A stretch of 64,000 nucleotides of DNA from Dyella_A ginsengisoli (GCF_044904665.1 NZ_JADIKM010000006.1:62001-126000), one strand, 5' to 3'; shown: positions 33,972 through 46,826, numbered from the stretch's first letter. Program-made: numbers and translations. The notes: generated by a model not told the origin, from the letters alone.

Positions 33972-35654
33972 TCAGAAGCCGGTCACGCCGGCTGCGTGCA
34001 GACGTGCCGCCAGCGCCTGCACTTCCTCATTGGCGAAGTAGGCGCGCAGACGCTTCGCGCGCGTGGCGCCAATGCCGTTCTCGCGTTGCCAGTCCGCCTC
34101 GCTGCGGGCGACCAGCGTGGCCCAGTCCGGTGCCGGCGCGTCGCCCATCGGTGGCGGTGCCAGCGCCGCCAGCCAGCGGCCGAAATTCGCATCACGCGCG
34201 ACGGCAAAGGCATGGCTCAGCGCCGCCGCGCGTTCCGCACCGATGCCATCGACCGCGGCCAGCTGCACGGGCGTCAGGCGCATCCAGTCCAGCAGGCTTC
34301 GCACCTGTCCCGTGTCGATCAGCTGCTGCCACAGCGCGGCGCCGACGCCGTCGAGGTCCAGCCCGTGACGGCCGCCCAGCCACACCAGTCGCGCGCGGAA
34401 CTGCCCCTCACAGCCCGGATCGGGATGCCAGCAGCTAAGCGCGTCGTGCTTCGCATCCGGCGCCTGCACCGGCGCGCGCTCGCGGGTACGCCACACCACC
34501 TCGTCCAGGCGCGGGATGGTGAGCCCGGCCAGCGACACGCTCACGCGATCCCCCGGCCGCACATCGAGTTCGCGCCAGCGCGTCAGCGCACCCACGCTCA
34601 CGCGCTGCACCCGATGGTCGTCCAGCTGCACCGGCTCCAGCTCAAGCACCACGCTCACCCGACCGCTGCGGCCGGTGCGGAAATCCACCCCACGCACGGT
34701 GGCCAGCGCGCGGGCGGCCGGGTATTTCCACGCCACCGCCCAGTCCGGCGGCGCGGCCTGCCAGCGGTTGGCCGGCGGTCGATGCCCCTGGCGCAGCACC
34801 ACGCCATCGGCGGCAAACGGTAGCGTCTGGCGATACCAGCGCTCGCGCCAGCGCGTCACGTCGGCCAGCGTCGCCACCGGCTGCACCAGCGCGGCGCTGT
34901 CGGTCAGGCCCATCGCGCGCAGACCGGCCAGGCGCGCGGCCATGTCGTCCGGCCCGCTCGGCCAGTCCCACACGAACAGATCGATCTGCGCCGCGGTGGC
35001 GTCGTCGAGCTCGCCCCGCGCCAGTGCGCCGGCCACTTTCGAGCGGGCGTTGGCACCGCCGTCGCGCGCCTGCACGTGGCCGGGCAGGCGCCACACCAGC
35101 TCGCCCTGCAGCACCACGCGCGCCGGCGCGTGGGCCAGCGTCTTGGGCACCGCGGCGATGCGGCGGGCGGCGGCTGTCCAGTCCGAACCGCGCCTGCCGT
35201 CGCCGCGGCTCACCGCCTCGCGCAGCGCGCCGTGCTCGTAAAGCAGGGTGACCGCCACGCCGTCGGCCTTGGGCTGGATCCACAGGTCGCTGTGGCCGCG
35301 CGCCTGCATCCACGCCTGCACGGCATCCGCATCGGGCAGCTTGGCCAGCCCGGTCTGCACCACCGGGGCACGCACGCTGCCGCCGGCGTCGGCCAGGTGC
35401 GGCAGGTCGGCCGGCGACTGCGCGGGAAAGCACGCGCGCCAGGCGCGGAACTGCACCAGCGCCTGGTCGTAGATGGCGTCGTCCACCGGCGAGCTGCCTT
35501 CCACCCGATAGGCGTGGTTCCACGCGGCAAGGCGATCGTGCAGGGCGGCGAGCTCGACGCGGGCGCGGGCGGGCGGCCAGTCGGGACAGCCCGCATGCAG
35601 CGGCGCCGCGACCCACAGCAGGCCCAGGACGAACGCGATCCCTCGATAACGCAT
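33972..35654 (-). CDS. ligB: NAD-dependent DNA ligase LigB
   Basis: A 560-residue NAD+ DNA ligase of the LigB type. The adenylation motif is KADG with Lys129 (IQPKADGVAVTL); other segments are LQGELVW, WAVAWKYPAARALATV, VSVVLELEPVQLDDHRVQRVSVGAL and PGDRVSVSLAGLTIPRLDE. The C-terminal HhH region is present, but no BRCT domain, as in other LigB proteins. The N-terminus MRYRGIAFVLGLLWVAAPLHAGC reads as a signal peptide, a known oddity of LigB. The start at 35654 is supported because this signal-like N-terminus matches E. coli LigB in style. A MITE-like repeat lies upstream at 35797. Confidence 0.93.
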   Translation of the reverse strand: MRYRGIAFVLGLLWVAAPLHAGCPDWPPARARVELAALHDRLAAWNHAYRVEGSSPVDDAIYDQALVQFRAWRACFPAQSPADLPHLADAGGSVRAPVVQTGLAKLPDADAVQAWMQARGHSDLWIQPKADGVAVTLLYEHGALREAVSRGDGRRGSDWTAAARRIAAVPKTLAHAPARVVLQGELVWRLPGHVQARDGGANARSKVAGALARGELDDATAAQIDLFVWDWPSGPDDMAARLAGLRAMGLTDSAALVQPVATLADVTRWRERWYRQTLPFAADGVVLRQGHRPPANRWQAAPPDWAVAWKYPAARALATVRGVDFRTGRSGRVSVVLELEPVQLDDHRVQRVSVGALTRWRELDVRPGDRVSVSLAGLTIPRLDEVVWRTRERAPVQAPDAKHDALSCWHPDPGCEGQFRARLVWLGGRHGLDLDGVGAALWQQLIDTGQVRSLLDWMRLTPVQLAAVDGIGAERAAALSHAFAVARDANFGRWLAALAPPPMGDAPAPDWATLVARSEADWQRENGIGATRAKRLRAYFANEEVQALAARLHAAGVTGF

Positions 35655-35796
35655 GGCGTACCCCCCCGGCGCGCTCCGGCGCCGATCGGGCAAGCCTAGC
35701 CAGGGCATCGACGCGCCCGACAGCGGGTTCGCTCCGGGGACACTGTAGGGTCGCGCTGCCTGCCCGCTAAAGCGTTCGCCGACGCGTGCGCTCAGA

Positions 35797-35970
35797 GGCT
35801 GAGAAAAATTCGACCGCCGTAGCGAGAGCGCCGCCAAGCGTTCGTGACAAGGTGCGTTGGGAGCAAATCCGGGGAGTTTGGTGAGCCAAATGACCCGGAT
35901 TTGCCCGCAGCGCGCCGCCGGCACGGGCGTTTGGCGACGGTCGCAGTAGGCGGACGATTTTTTCTCAGCC
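35797..35970. repeat. MITE-like element with 16-bp terminal inverted repeats
   Basis: A 174-base palindromic unit between ligB and the TANGO2-like gene. Terminal arms GGCTGAGAAAAATTCG (35797-35812) and its complement at 35955-35970 match at 15 of 16. Inside, GCAAATCCGG near 35862 pairs with CCGGATTTGC near 35895, and GCCGCCAAGCG / CGTTTGGCG are roughly symmetrical. A CTCAG is found on both sides (35791-35795 and 35971-35975), a possible 5-base target duplication. The right copy contains the stop codon of the TANGO2-like gene. It fits a non-autonomous transposon, but no transposase is present here and no second copy was found. Confidence 0.65.
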
Positions 35971-35971
35971 C

Positions 35972-36736
35972 TCAGTCGGCGGTGCCGAAGCGCAATTCGG
36001 TTTGGCCGTCCGGACGTCCGTTCGGGCCAAACCGCCGCTCGACGATGCGGCCCGCGCCGCGATGATCGATCAGCACCAGCGTGCTCGCCCGCGTGCCGTA
36101 GCGTTCGCCGCGGATGAACGCCGAGGACAGCCAGCGCTCGCGCTCCAGGCCGATGCCGGTGTCCGGCAAGTCCTCGTCCGGCGCCTGCCGCTCGTCGGCC
36201 AGCGCTGCAAACAGCGGCTCGATGTCGTCCGCTCCGGCATCGAGCCAGTATTGCAGGCGCCGCATCAGGGCCCGTGTCTTCGGCCACGGCGTGTTGAAGT
36301 CGGCATTGGAAAGGCCGTGCACGCCGGGGCCGATCGCCTGCAGCCGCGGCTCCGGCCGGTTGCCGAGGTAGAAGCCGTCGCGCACGTCGAAGGTGAGCAG
36401 GTTGAACGGCCGATAGTGCGCCGCATCGGCGCGCAGTCGCGATGCGTGGGCGGGGGCTTCGCCCGGACCGGTGAGGTAGTCCACCGCGAGCAGGCCGCGC
36501 GAGCGTCCGAGCTGGGGATCGCGCGGATCGCGCACGTTGGTCACCACCGCGCAGCGACCTTCGTCGGTGACGCCGAGCCAGGTTCCGCCGGCCTCCAGGT
36601 CGCGCCCGGCCGCCATCGTCGTATCCGGCCAGCGCGCCAGCGGTGCACTCGGCCGGCCGTGGAATTCATCGCGGTTGCCGGCGAGCACGAGCCGCCAGCG
36701 GGGATGGGCGTTCCAGGCGAAGCCGATCAGGCACAT
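35972..36736 (-). CDS. NRDE-domain (TANGO2-like) protein
   Basis: A 254-residue protein of the NRDE/TANGO2 family. It starts MCLIGFAWNAHP with Cys2, a candidate Ntn-like nucleophile, and has the NRDE motif AGNRDEFHGRPSAPLARW. GTWLGVTDEGRCAVVTNVR, GFYLGNRPE and GVHGLSNADFNTPWPKTRALM complete the pattern. Proposed roles include haem trafficking or acyl-CoA handling, but the bacterial function is unproven. The region just upstream of its ATG is repeat arm (36738 onward), so no ordinary Shine-Dalgarno sequence is visible. Its stop codon abuts the MITE-like element. Confidence 0.9.
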   Translation of the reverse strand: MCLIGFAWNAHPRWRLVLAGNRDEFHGRPSAPLARWPDTTMAAGRDLEAGGTWLGVTDEGRCAVVTNVRDPRDPQLGRSRGLLAVDYLTGPGEAPAHASRLRADAAHYRPFNLLTFDVRDGFYLGNRPEPRLQAIGPGVHGLSNADFNTPWPKTRALMRRLQYWLDAGADDIEPLFAALADERQAPDEDLPDTGIGLERERWLSSAFIRGERYGTRASTLVLIDHRGAGRIVERRFGPNGRPDGQTELRFGTAD

Positions 36737-36737
36737 A

Positions 36738-36942
36738 AGGCGAGAAGTAAGGGAAGAGGAGTGAGGAGTGAGAGGTGGGGTACGAGGCGCAGGACGCTAC
36801 GGGATCTGTCCGGGCCTCGCGGGCGCATCGTTTTATGGAGAAGCTTTCTATCACTGTCGGGCGGGGCGTGCCGCAATGAACAGCGCACGAGGCTTTCGCT
36901 CTCCACTCTCACTTCTCACTCCTCTTCCCTTACTCCTCGCCT
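36738..36942. repeat. GA-rich inverted-repeat element, copy A
   Basis: Arms at 36738-36774 and 36906-36942 are inverted repeats matching about 35 of 37. They are built from repeats of GAGGAGTGAGAAGTGAGAG-type units. They enclose a 131-base core (36775-36905). Further copies of the same GA-rich motif continue to about 36972. On one side it touches the ATG of the TANGO2-like gene and on the other it overlaps the C-terminus of the methylglyoxal synthase gene. The same motif family forms copy B (42248) and copy C (54457). Confidence 0.8.
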
Positions 36943-36954
36943 CTCCGCTCCTCT

Positions 36955-37854
36955 TCACTGACTCCTCGCTCTGAGCCTTACGGCTTCCGACCAGCGCGCC
37001 GCCACCCGCGGGCTGGTCATGCATACGGCCTCGTCGGTCACCGTGGTGACGGCGCGTTCGAGCAGCTGGATGTCGGCTTCGTGCTGGCGCGGCACGTGCG
37101 GATCCTCGAAGAAGATCGCGCGCTGGCAGCGGTGCTCCAGCACCAGGTCGGCGATCTGCGCGTCGCCGCCCATCGGGCCGCTCTGGTAGCGCTGCACCCA
37201 CTCCCGACCCGCGGGCCAGCCGCGGCTCCACGCCAGTTCGTTGAGGCGCTGGCCGGTGGTGCCGGTGGCCACGCGCGCGTCGAAGCGCGAGAGCACGTCG
37301 AAGTGCTCGGCGGCGAAGGCCAGCATCTGCGGCTTCATGGCGTCGTGGGCGATCAGCGCCAGCGTCTGCTTTTCCAGTGCGAGCAGATCGTCGGCGCCCG
37401 GGTCGGGGGCGAAGCCGGCGTGCACGCGTTCCATCTCGATCCAGTCGCGCGCCGAGGCCACGGTGGAGATGAAGGGCTTGCCGTGGATCACGCACTGACG
37501 CTTGAGCGCCACCGCCTCGGGGAAGATCGAGGACGGATCGACCGGGTCGATCAGGTAGATCGCGCCATCGAGCGTGCGCTCCGGACCCATGCCGACCACC
37601 TCGGCCACCAGCTTCATCAGGCCGCCTTCGCGGCCGTACGGATAACGCTGCAGGCCGTCGTAGCCGGCGAGCAGCCCGGCACGCACGATGCCGTCGTGGG
37701 TGCGCCCCACGGCGTGCAAGCCCAGGGCCAGCTCGCGCACGCCGCGCTCGCAGGCGCGCAGCCAGCGGAACAGCGCGGCATCGCGCTGGTTGTGGTGGAG
37801 ACGGTTGGCAGCGAGGCCCAAGCGCATCGATGGCGATCCCGTGGTTGAACGCAT
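36955..37854 (-). CDS. tandem-domain methylglyoxal synthase
   Basis: A 299-residue protein. The C-terminal half (about 162-290) is a full methylglyoxal synthase domain: LALIAHDAMKPQM (His170), ATGTTG, SGPMGGDAQIA (Asp231) and FFEDPHVPRQHEADIQ (Asp251, His258, Asp261) match catalytic positions in E. coli MgsA. It would convert dihydroxyacetone phosphate to methylglyoxal. The N-terminal half (about 10-140) repeats the same fold in degenerate form (GREGG, AIYLIDPVDPSSIFPEAVALKRQ), an unusual duplication because MgsA is normally about 150 residues. The start at 37854 overlaps the spmAB-like stop by one base (TGATG). The last residues LRARSQ come from repeat sequence. Confidence 0.85.
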   Translation of the reverse strand: MRSTTGSPSMRLGLAANRLHHNQRDAALFRWLRACERGVRELALGLHAVGRTHDGIVRAGLLAGYDGLQRYPYGREGGLMKLVAEVVGMGPERTLDGAIYLIDPVDPSSIFPEAVALKRQCVIHGKPFISTVASARDWIEMERVHAGFAPDPGADDLLALEKQTLALIAHDAMKPQMLAFAAEHFDVLSRFDARVATGTTGQRLNELAWSRGWPAGREWVQRYQSGPMGGDAQIADLVLEHRCQRAIFFEDPHVPRQHEADIQLLERAVTTVTDEAVCMTSPRVAARWSEAVRLRARSQ

Positions 37855-39083
37855 CAGCCGAAGAACCAGTAGCACACCGCGATGGAAGCCAGCACGCCGG
37901 CGAGATCCGCCAGCAGCGCGCAGCCCACCGCGTGGCGCACGCGGCGGATGCCAACCGCGCCGAAGTACACCGCCACCACGTAGAAGGTGGTCTCGGTGCT
38001 GCCCTGGATGGTGGCAGCGAGCAGCGCGGGGAAGCTGTCCACGCCGCTGTGGTTGATCGTCTCGATCAGCATGGCGCGCGCCGCGCTGCCGGACAGCGGC
38101 TTGACCAGCGCAGTGGGCAGCGCGTCGACGAAGCGCGCATCCAGCCCCGCGTGCTGCACTGCCCAGCGCACGCCATCGAGCGCGAAGTCCAGCGCGCCGG
38201 ACGCGCGCAGCACGCCCACTGCGCACAGCATGGCGATCAGGTACGGCAGCACCCCCTTGGCCACGTCGAAACCCTGCTTCGCGCCATCGATGAAGGCCTC
38301 GAACAGCGGCACGCGCTTGTACGCGCCCGCGCACAGGAAGGCGACGATCACTCCGAACAGCACCAGGTTGCCCAGCAGCGACGACAGCGAGGCCAGCGCC
38401 GCCGCCGACAGCGAGATCAGCACCGCGATGAAGCCGCCCAGCACCAGCGCGCCACCGAGCAGCCAGGCCAGCACCACCGGGTCGGCCAGCCGCAGCCGCT
38501 GCATGAAGGCCACACTGAGCAGGCCGACCAGCGAGGAGGCGCTGGTGGCCAGCAGGATCGGCAGAAACACCAGCGTGGGATCGTGCGCGCCGGCCTGCGC
38601 GCGGTACATGAACACGGTCACTGGCAGCAGGGTGAGCGAGGAGGCGTTGAGCACCAGGAACAGGATCTGCGCGTTGCTCGCCGTGTCCGTCGAGGGATTG
38701 AGCGACTGCAGCTCGCGCATCGCGCGCAGGCCGATCGGCGTGGCCGCGTTGTCCAGCCCCAGCGCGTTGGCGGCGAAGTTGAGCGTGATCAGGCCCACCG
38801 CCGGATGTCCGCGCGGCACCTCCGGCATCAGCCGCGCGAACAGCGGCCCGAGCAGCCGCGCCAGGCCATCGACCAGGCCGGCCTTCTCGGCGATTTCGAG
38901 GAAGCCCAGCCACAGCGTGAGCGTGCCGAACAGCAGCACCATCACCTTCACCGACAGCTCGGCCATGTCGAACAACGCAGCCACCACGGCGGCGAACACG
39001 CCCGCGTCGCCACCCACCAGCCAGCGCGCCAGCGCGGCCACCGCCGCCACGAGGAAGAAGCCGAACCAGAGGCGGTTCAGCAT
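37854..39083 (-). CDS. SpmA-SpmB fusion, nucleoside-recognition domain membrane protein
   Basis: A 409-residue membrane protein that joins SpmA- and SpmB-like halves, each about 200 residues. The SpmA half has NFAANALGLDNAATPIGLRAM, and the SpmB half has LPYLIAMLCAVGVLRASGALD and KPLSGSAARAMLIETINHSGVDSFPALLAATIQGSTETTFYV. These nucleoside-recognition proteins act in spore dehydration in Bacillus, but they also occur in non-sporulating proteobacteria, where the role is unknown. The start is the ATG at 39083 (MLNRLWFGFF), typical of SpmA; a longer frame from 39116 is less likely. It is coupled to the methylglyoxal synthase gene. Confidence 0.88.
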   Translation of the reverse strand: MLNRLWFGFFLVAAVAALARWLVGGDAGVFAAVVAALFDMAELSVKVMVLLFGTLTLWLGFLEIAEKAGLVDGLARLLGPLFARLMPEVPRGHPAVGLITLNFAANALGLDNAATPIGLRAMRELQSLNPSTDTASNAQILFLVLNASSLTLLPVTVFMYRAQAGAHDPTLVFLPILLATSASSLVGLLSVAFMQRLRLADPVVLAWLLGGALVLGGFIAVLISLSAAALASLSSLLGNLVLFGVIVAFLCAGAYKRVPLFEAFIDGAKQGFDVAKGVLPYLIAMLCAVGVLRASGALDFALDGVRWAVQHAGLDARFVDALPTALVKPLSGSAARAMLIETINHSGVDSFPALLAATIQGSTETTFYVVAVYFGAVGIRRVRHAVGCALLADLAGVLASIAVCYWFFG

Positions 39084-39456
39084 GAGCTGGCGCGGTAGAC
39101 ATGCAATGACATGCACGCATTCTCGGCCAGCGCGCAGGCTGGTGCCAGTGTGGTGCTACACGCTTGGCGACCCTTTCAGCGAGGCAGGCAGTGGTCAGCG
39201 GCAAGGGGCGTTCGCGCAAGAAGGTTGGCGCCCTTTCAAGCGGACGCGCCGCGGCCGATGGCTGCTGCCTGCCCTCGCCCGAAGGGAGCCCTCCTCCCTC
39301 GCAAGGGCTGCGCCTTGCCCAGACGCGCGAGGAAGGTTCTGAAAGGACCCCAAACGTGCAACACCCCGCTAGCGCCATCGGTCAGGTTTCGCCCGGCGCG
39401 CGCCCGGTGCACACTCGCCGCAGCTGCCGGCATCGAGGCCGCGGCGAGGAGACGAC
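39084..39456. other. 373-base gap upstream of secreted-protein gene
   Basis: No convincing gene is seen. It contains short reiterated motifs such as CCCTTTCAG (39170s), CCCTTTCAAGCGG (39231) and TTCTGAAAGGACC (about 39338), i.e. inverted CTTTCAG / CTGAAAG copies, and a CCCTCCTCCCTCGC run. It may be a degraded repeat. It also must contain promoters for the two divergent genes. Confidence 0.4.
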
Positions 39457-40800
39457 ATGGTCCGTTGGCACCCCCTGCTCATGTTGCTGATCGGCGTGAT
39501 CGCCATGGATCCCCGTGCCGCGGCGGCGCAAGAGGACAAGGCATGGCGCGACGCCCAAGTCGCCGCCGCCGAAAAATCCGAGCGGATCATGGCGACCGCC
39601 GCCCGACGCAAGGACCTGCTGGGTCAGTACCGGGTGATGATGGATGCGGCCACCGCCGCACCGGCGGAAGATCGCGCGTTCAACATCATCTTCAGCCAGT
39701 ACCTGAGCTGGTATCAGAGCTTCATCGGCGACTACCCGAACGCGCAGGCCAGCTACTCCATCAGCCAGCCGACGCAGCCGGACGACGCACCCTCGCCGCT
39801 GGCCGCGGGCTGGCAGATGCAGGATGCGCGCGACGCCATCGCCCGTCTCGCCAAGGGCCGCCAGGTGGTGCTGTTCAACGAGGCGCACAACGTGCCGCTG
39901 ACCCGTACGCTGACGGTGGCGATGCTGGCCACGCTGCGCGCCGAGGGCTTCAACTACTTTGCGGTGGAGACGCTCTACGGCGACGACCACGCGCTGGCCA
40001 AACGCGGCTACGTCACCGCCGACAGCGGCTTCTATACCCGCGAGCCGATCTACGCCGAGATGGTGCGCACCGCGCTCAAGCTCGGCTTCACCGTGGTGGC
40101 CTACGAGTCGGACCAGCCCGGCACCGCGGACGAGCGCGAACGGGCGCAGGCGCGCAACCTGTACGACCGCGTGTTCCGCCACGATCCCAAGGCAAGGCTG
40201 GTGGTGAACGCCGGCTACGCGCACATCCAGGAGAGCGGCGCCTACCTCGGCGGCCGCAGCATGGCGCAGTACCTTCAGCAGCTGGACGACATCGACGCGC
40301 TGACGGTGGAGCAGACCATGCTGATCCCGCATCCGCAGGCGACGCAGGACCACCCGTGGTACACCGCGGCGATGGCCACGCGCCACCCCGACGAGCCGTT
40401 CGTCTTCGTCGACCACGACGGCAAGCCGTGGTCGCTGCGCCCGGGCTACGACGTCAGCGTGTTCTTCCCGCTGCCGCGCATGCGGCGCGAACGCCCGACC
40501 TGGCTGAGCCTGTGGGGACTGCGCCGGCCGTACTTCGTCAGCGGCGACGCGGCCTGCGCGCAGCGCTGGCCGTGCCTGGTGGAAGCGCTGCCCGCGAACG
40601 AAGGCGACGACGCGGTCGCCGCCGATCGCCTGCTGTTCGATCCGCCGCCGAATCCGCCACCGCTGCACGACCGGGTGCGGCCATTGCGCGGCGCCACCGC
40701 AGGCGAGCTGTACCTGCGCCCGGGCGACTACCGCCTGCGCATCACCGGCGCCGACGGCCGCATCTCGGTGAGCCAGAGCGTGCGCATTCCGGCACGCTGA
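39457..40800 (+). CDS. secreted protein of unknown function with a ChaN/Ere-like core
   Basis: A 447-residue protein with an N-terminal signal peptide (about residues 1-24, ending AAAAQ) and a strong GAGGAGA ribosome binding site 7 bases upstream. VVLFNEAHNVPLTRTL, FAVETLYGDDH, VVAYESDQPG, and VVNAGYAHIQESGAYLGGRSMAQYL recall the Tiki/ChaN/erythromycin-esterase superfamily (E-x-H plus later acidic and His motifs). This suggests a metal-dependent hydrolase or haem-binding protein. That likeness is judged by eye only and is weak. The C-terminal portion (about 300-447) is not recognised. It converges with gltD. Confidence 0.7.
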   Translation: MVRWHPLLMLLIGVIAMDPRAAAAQEDKAWRDAQVAAAEKSERIMATAARRKDLLGQYRVMMDAATAAPAEDRAFNIIFSQYLSWYQSFIGDYPNAQASYSISQPTQPDDAPSPLAAGWQMQDARDAIARLAKGRQVVLFNEAHNVPLTRTLTVAMLATLRAEGFNYFAVETLYGDDHALAKRGYVTADSGFYTREPIYAEMVRTALKLGFTVVAYESDQPGTADERERAQARNLYDRVFRHDPKARLVVNAGYAHIQESGAYLGGRSMAQYLQQLDDIDALTVEQTMLIPHPQATQDHPWYTAAMATRHPDEPFVFVDHDGKPWSLRPGYDVSVFFPLPRMRRERPTWLSLWGLRRPYFVSGDAACAQRWPCLVEALPANEGDDAVAADRLLFDPPPNPPPLHDRVRPLRGATAGELYLRPGDYRLRITGADGRISVSQSVRIPAR

Positions 40801-40804
40801 GCGC

Positions 40805-42235
40805 TCACGCGACCGCGGCCGCCACGGGCTGCTCGGCCAGCATGCGCACGATCGAGCCGGCCGCCTCGCGGCCGTCGTACACCGCGCGCACCACCAGGTC
40901 GGCGCCGCGCACGTTGTCGCCGCCGGCGAAAATCTGTCGATGGGTGGTCTGGTGCGGCAGCGCGCCGTGTTCGCCGGTGATCACGCGGCCGGATCGATCC
41001 AGTTGCACGCCATGCGCCTTGAGCCAGTTCGGCGGGCTGGGCAGGAAGCCGAACGACTGGATCACCACGTCGGCCTCGACCACCGCCTCGCTGCCCGGCA
41101 CGTTCTGCGGGCGCGGGCGGCCGTGGCCGTCGGTCACCAGTTCGGTTGCGATCACCCGCACGCCGCGCACGTGGCCGTGGCCGTCGTCGAGGATCTCCAG
41201 CGGCTGGCGCTGGAACACGAACTCCACGCCTTCCTCGCGCGCGTGTTTCACCTCGCGCGCGGAGCCCGGCATGCTGGCCTCATCGCGGCGGTAGACGCAG
41301 CTCACCGCCGAGGCGCCCAGGCGCACCGCGGTGCGCACGCAGTCCATGCCGGTGTCACCGCCACCCAGCACCACCACGCGCTTGCCGTTGAGGTCGATCG
41401 GCGAGGGTTCATTGCGCAGCAGGCGCTCGGTGTTGGCGATCAGGAACGGCAGCGCGTCGTGCACGCCGTGCAGGCCGCGGCCGGGCAGCTCGCCGTCGAC
41501 GAAGGTGTAGGCGCCGGTACCGACGAACACCGCGTCGTAGTCGTCCAGCAGCTGGCCGAACTCGATGTCGCGGCCCACCTCCTTCTCGAGGTGGAAGCGC
41601 ACGCCCATCTCCTCCAGCACGGCGCGACGCGTGCGCACCACGTCCTTCTCCAGCTTGAACGGCGGAATGCCGAAGGTCAGCAGGCCGCCGATCTCGCTCT
41701 GCCGGTCGTAGACGTCGGCGGCGATGCCGGCGCGGCGCAGGCGGTCGGCACAGGCCAGGCCGGCCGGGCCGGCGCCGATGATCGCCACGCGCTTGCCGGT
41801 TTCCGTCACGTGCGAGAGGTCCGGCCGCCAGCCCTGGCGCAGCGCCTCGTCGGTGACCCAGCGCTCGATGCTGCCGATGGTGACCGCGCCGAACGCGGTC
41901 TGCTCCAGCGTGCAGGCGCCTTCGCACAGGCGATCCTGCGGACAGATGCGGCCGCAGATTTCCGGCAGCGGGTTGGTCTCGTGCATCAGCGTGGCCGCTT
42001 CCATGATGCGGCCGTCCTGCACCAACTTGAGCCAGTTCGGGATGTAGTTGTGCACCGGGCAGGCGTGCTCGCAGTACGGATTGCCGCAATCGATGCAGCG
42101 CTCGGCCTGGGTGCCCGCCTCCTTGGTGGCGAAGTCGCCGGAAATCTCGCCGTAGCCCAGCACGCGCACGTTGACCGGCACGGTGCGCGGCGGCTGTCGC
42201 GGCACGTTGAGGAACTGGAAGGTCTTGTCGGTCAT
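40805..42235 (-). CDS. gltD: glutamate synthase small subunit
   Basis: The beta subunit of NADPH glutamate synthase (GOGAT), which feeds electrons from NADPH through FAD and Fe-S clusters to GltB. The 476-residue protein has the N-terminal cysteines CIDCGNPYCEHACPVHNYIP and CEGAC (two 4Fe-4S clusters), FAD and NADPH Rossmann motifs (VAIIGAGPAGLACADRLRR and VVVLGGGDTGMDCVRTAVRLGA) and the C-terminal IFAGGDNVRGADLVVRAVYDGREAA. The 100 bases separating it from gltB are almost entirely repeat copy B. Its leader lacks a normal ribosome binding site. Confidence 0.97.
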   Translation of the reverse strand: MTDKTFQFLNVPRQPPRTVPVNVRVLGYGEISGDFATKEAGTQAERCIDCGNPYCEHACPVHNYIPNWLKLVQDGRIMEAATLMHETNPLPEICGRICPQDRLCEGACTLEQTAFGAVTIGSIERWVTDEALRQGWRPDLSHVTETGKRVAIIGAGPAGLACADRLRRAGIAADVYDRQSEIGGLLTFGIPPFKLEKDVVRTRRAVLEEMGVRFHLEKEVGRDIEFGQLLDDYDAVFVGTGAYTFVDGELPGRGLHGVHDALPFLIANTERLLRNEPSPIDLNGKRVVVLGGGDTGMDCVRTAVRLGASAVSCVYRRDEASMPGSAREVKHAREEGVEFVFQRQPLEILDDGHGHVRGVRVIATELVTDGHGRPRPQNVPGSEAVVEADVVIQSFGFLPSPPNWLKAHGVQLDRSGRVITGEHGALPHQTTHRQIFAGGDNVRGADLVVRAVYDGREAAGSIVRMLAEQPVAAAVA

Positions 42236-42247
42236 TCTTTGAACCCG

Positions 42248-42335
42248 GAAGTGAGTGCAGAGGAGTGAGAAGTGAGAGAAAGCATGTGGAGTGCGGATTT
42301 CTCTCGCTCCTCACTCCTCTGCCCCCGCTCCTGCT
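42248..42335. repeat. GA-rich inverted-repeat element, copy B
   Basis: Fills the gltB-gltD gap. Arms at 42258-42281 and 42298-42321 are inverted repeats matching 22 of 24, with a 16-base loop; further GA-rich sequence extends both ends. The arm motif (GAGGAGTGAGAAGTGAGAG) is the same as in copies A and C. On the gltBD transcript it would form a stable hairpin directly between the two coding regions. Confidence 0.85.
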
Positions 42336-46757
<4,422 letters not shown>

Positions 46758-46826
46758 GCGCGGCGTAACCTGCTGGTGCAAGGTCGCCTCCCTCTCTCGC
46801 TCAATGAAACCGTTGGGGACACCAAC

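Noticed and set aside
36738..36942. Repeat copy A as a CRISPR array
   Set aside because: The units are tandem GA-rich runs in inverted arms, with no regularly spaced spacers and no cas genes nearby.
36666..36974. Short frames rich in Ser, Leu and Pro within the GA-rich repeats
   Set aside because: They arise from translating the CTCACTCC-type repeats and have no start signals or family.
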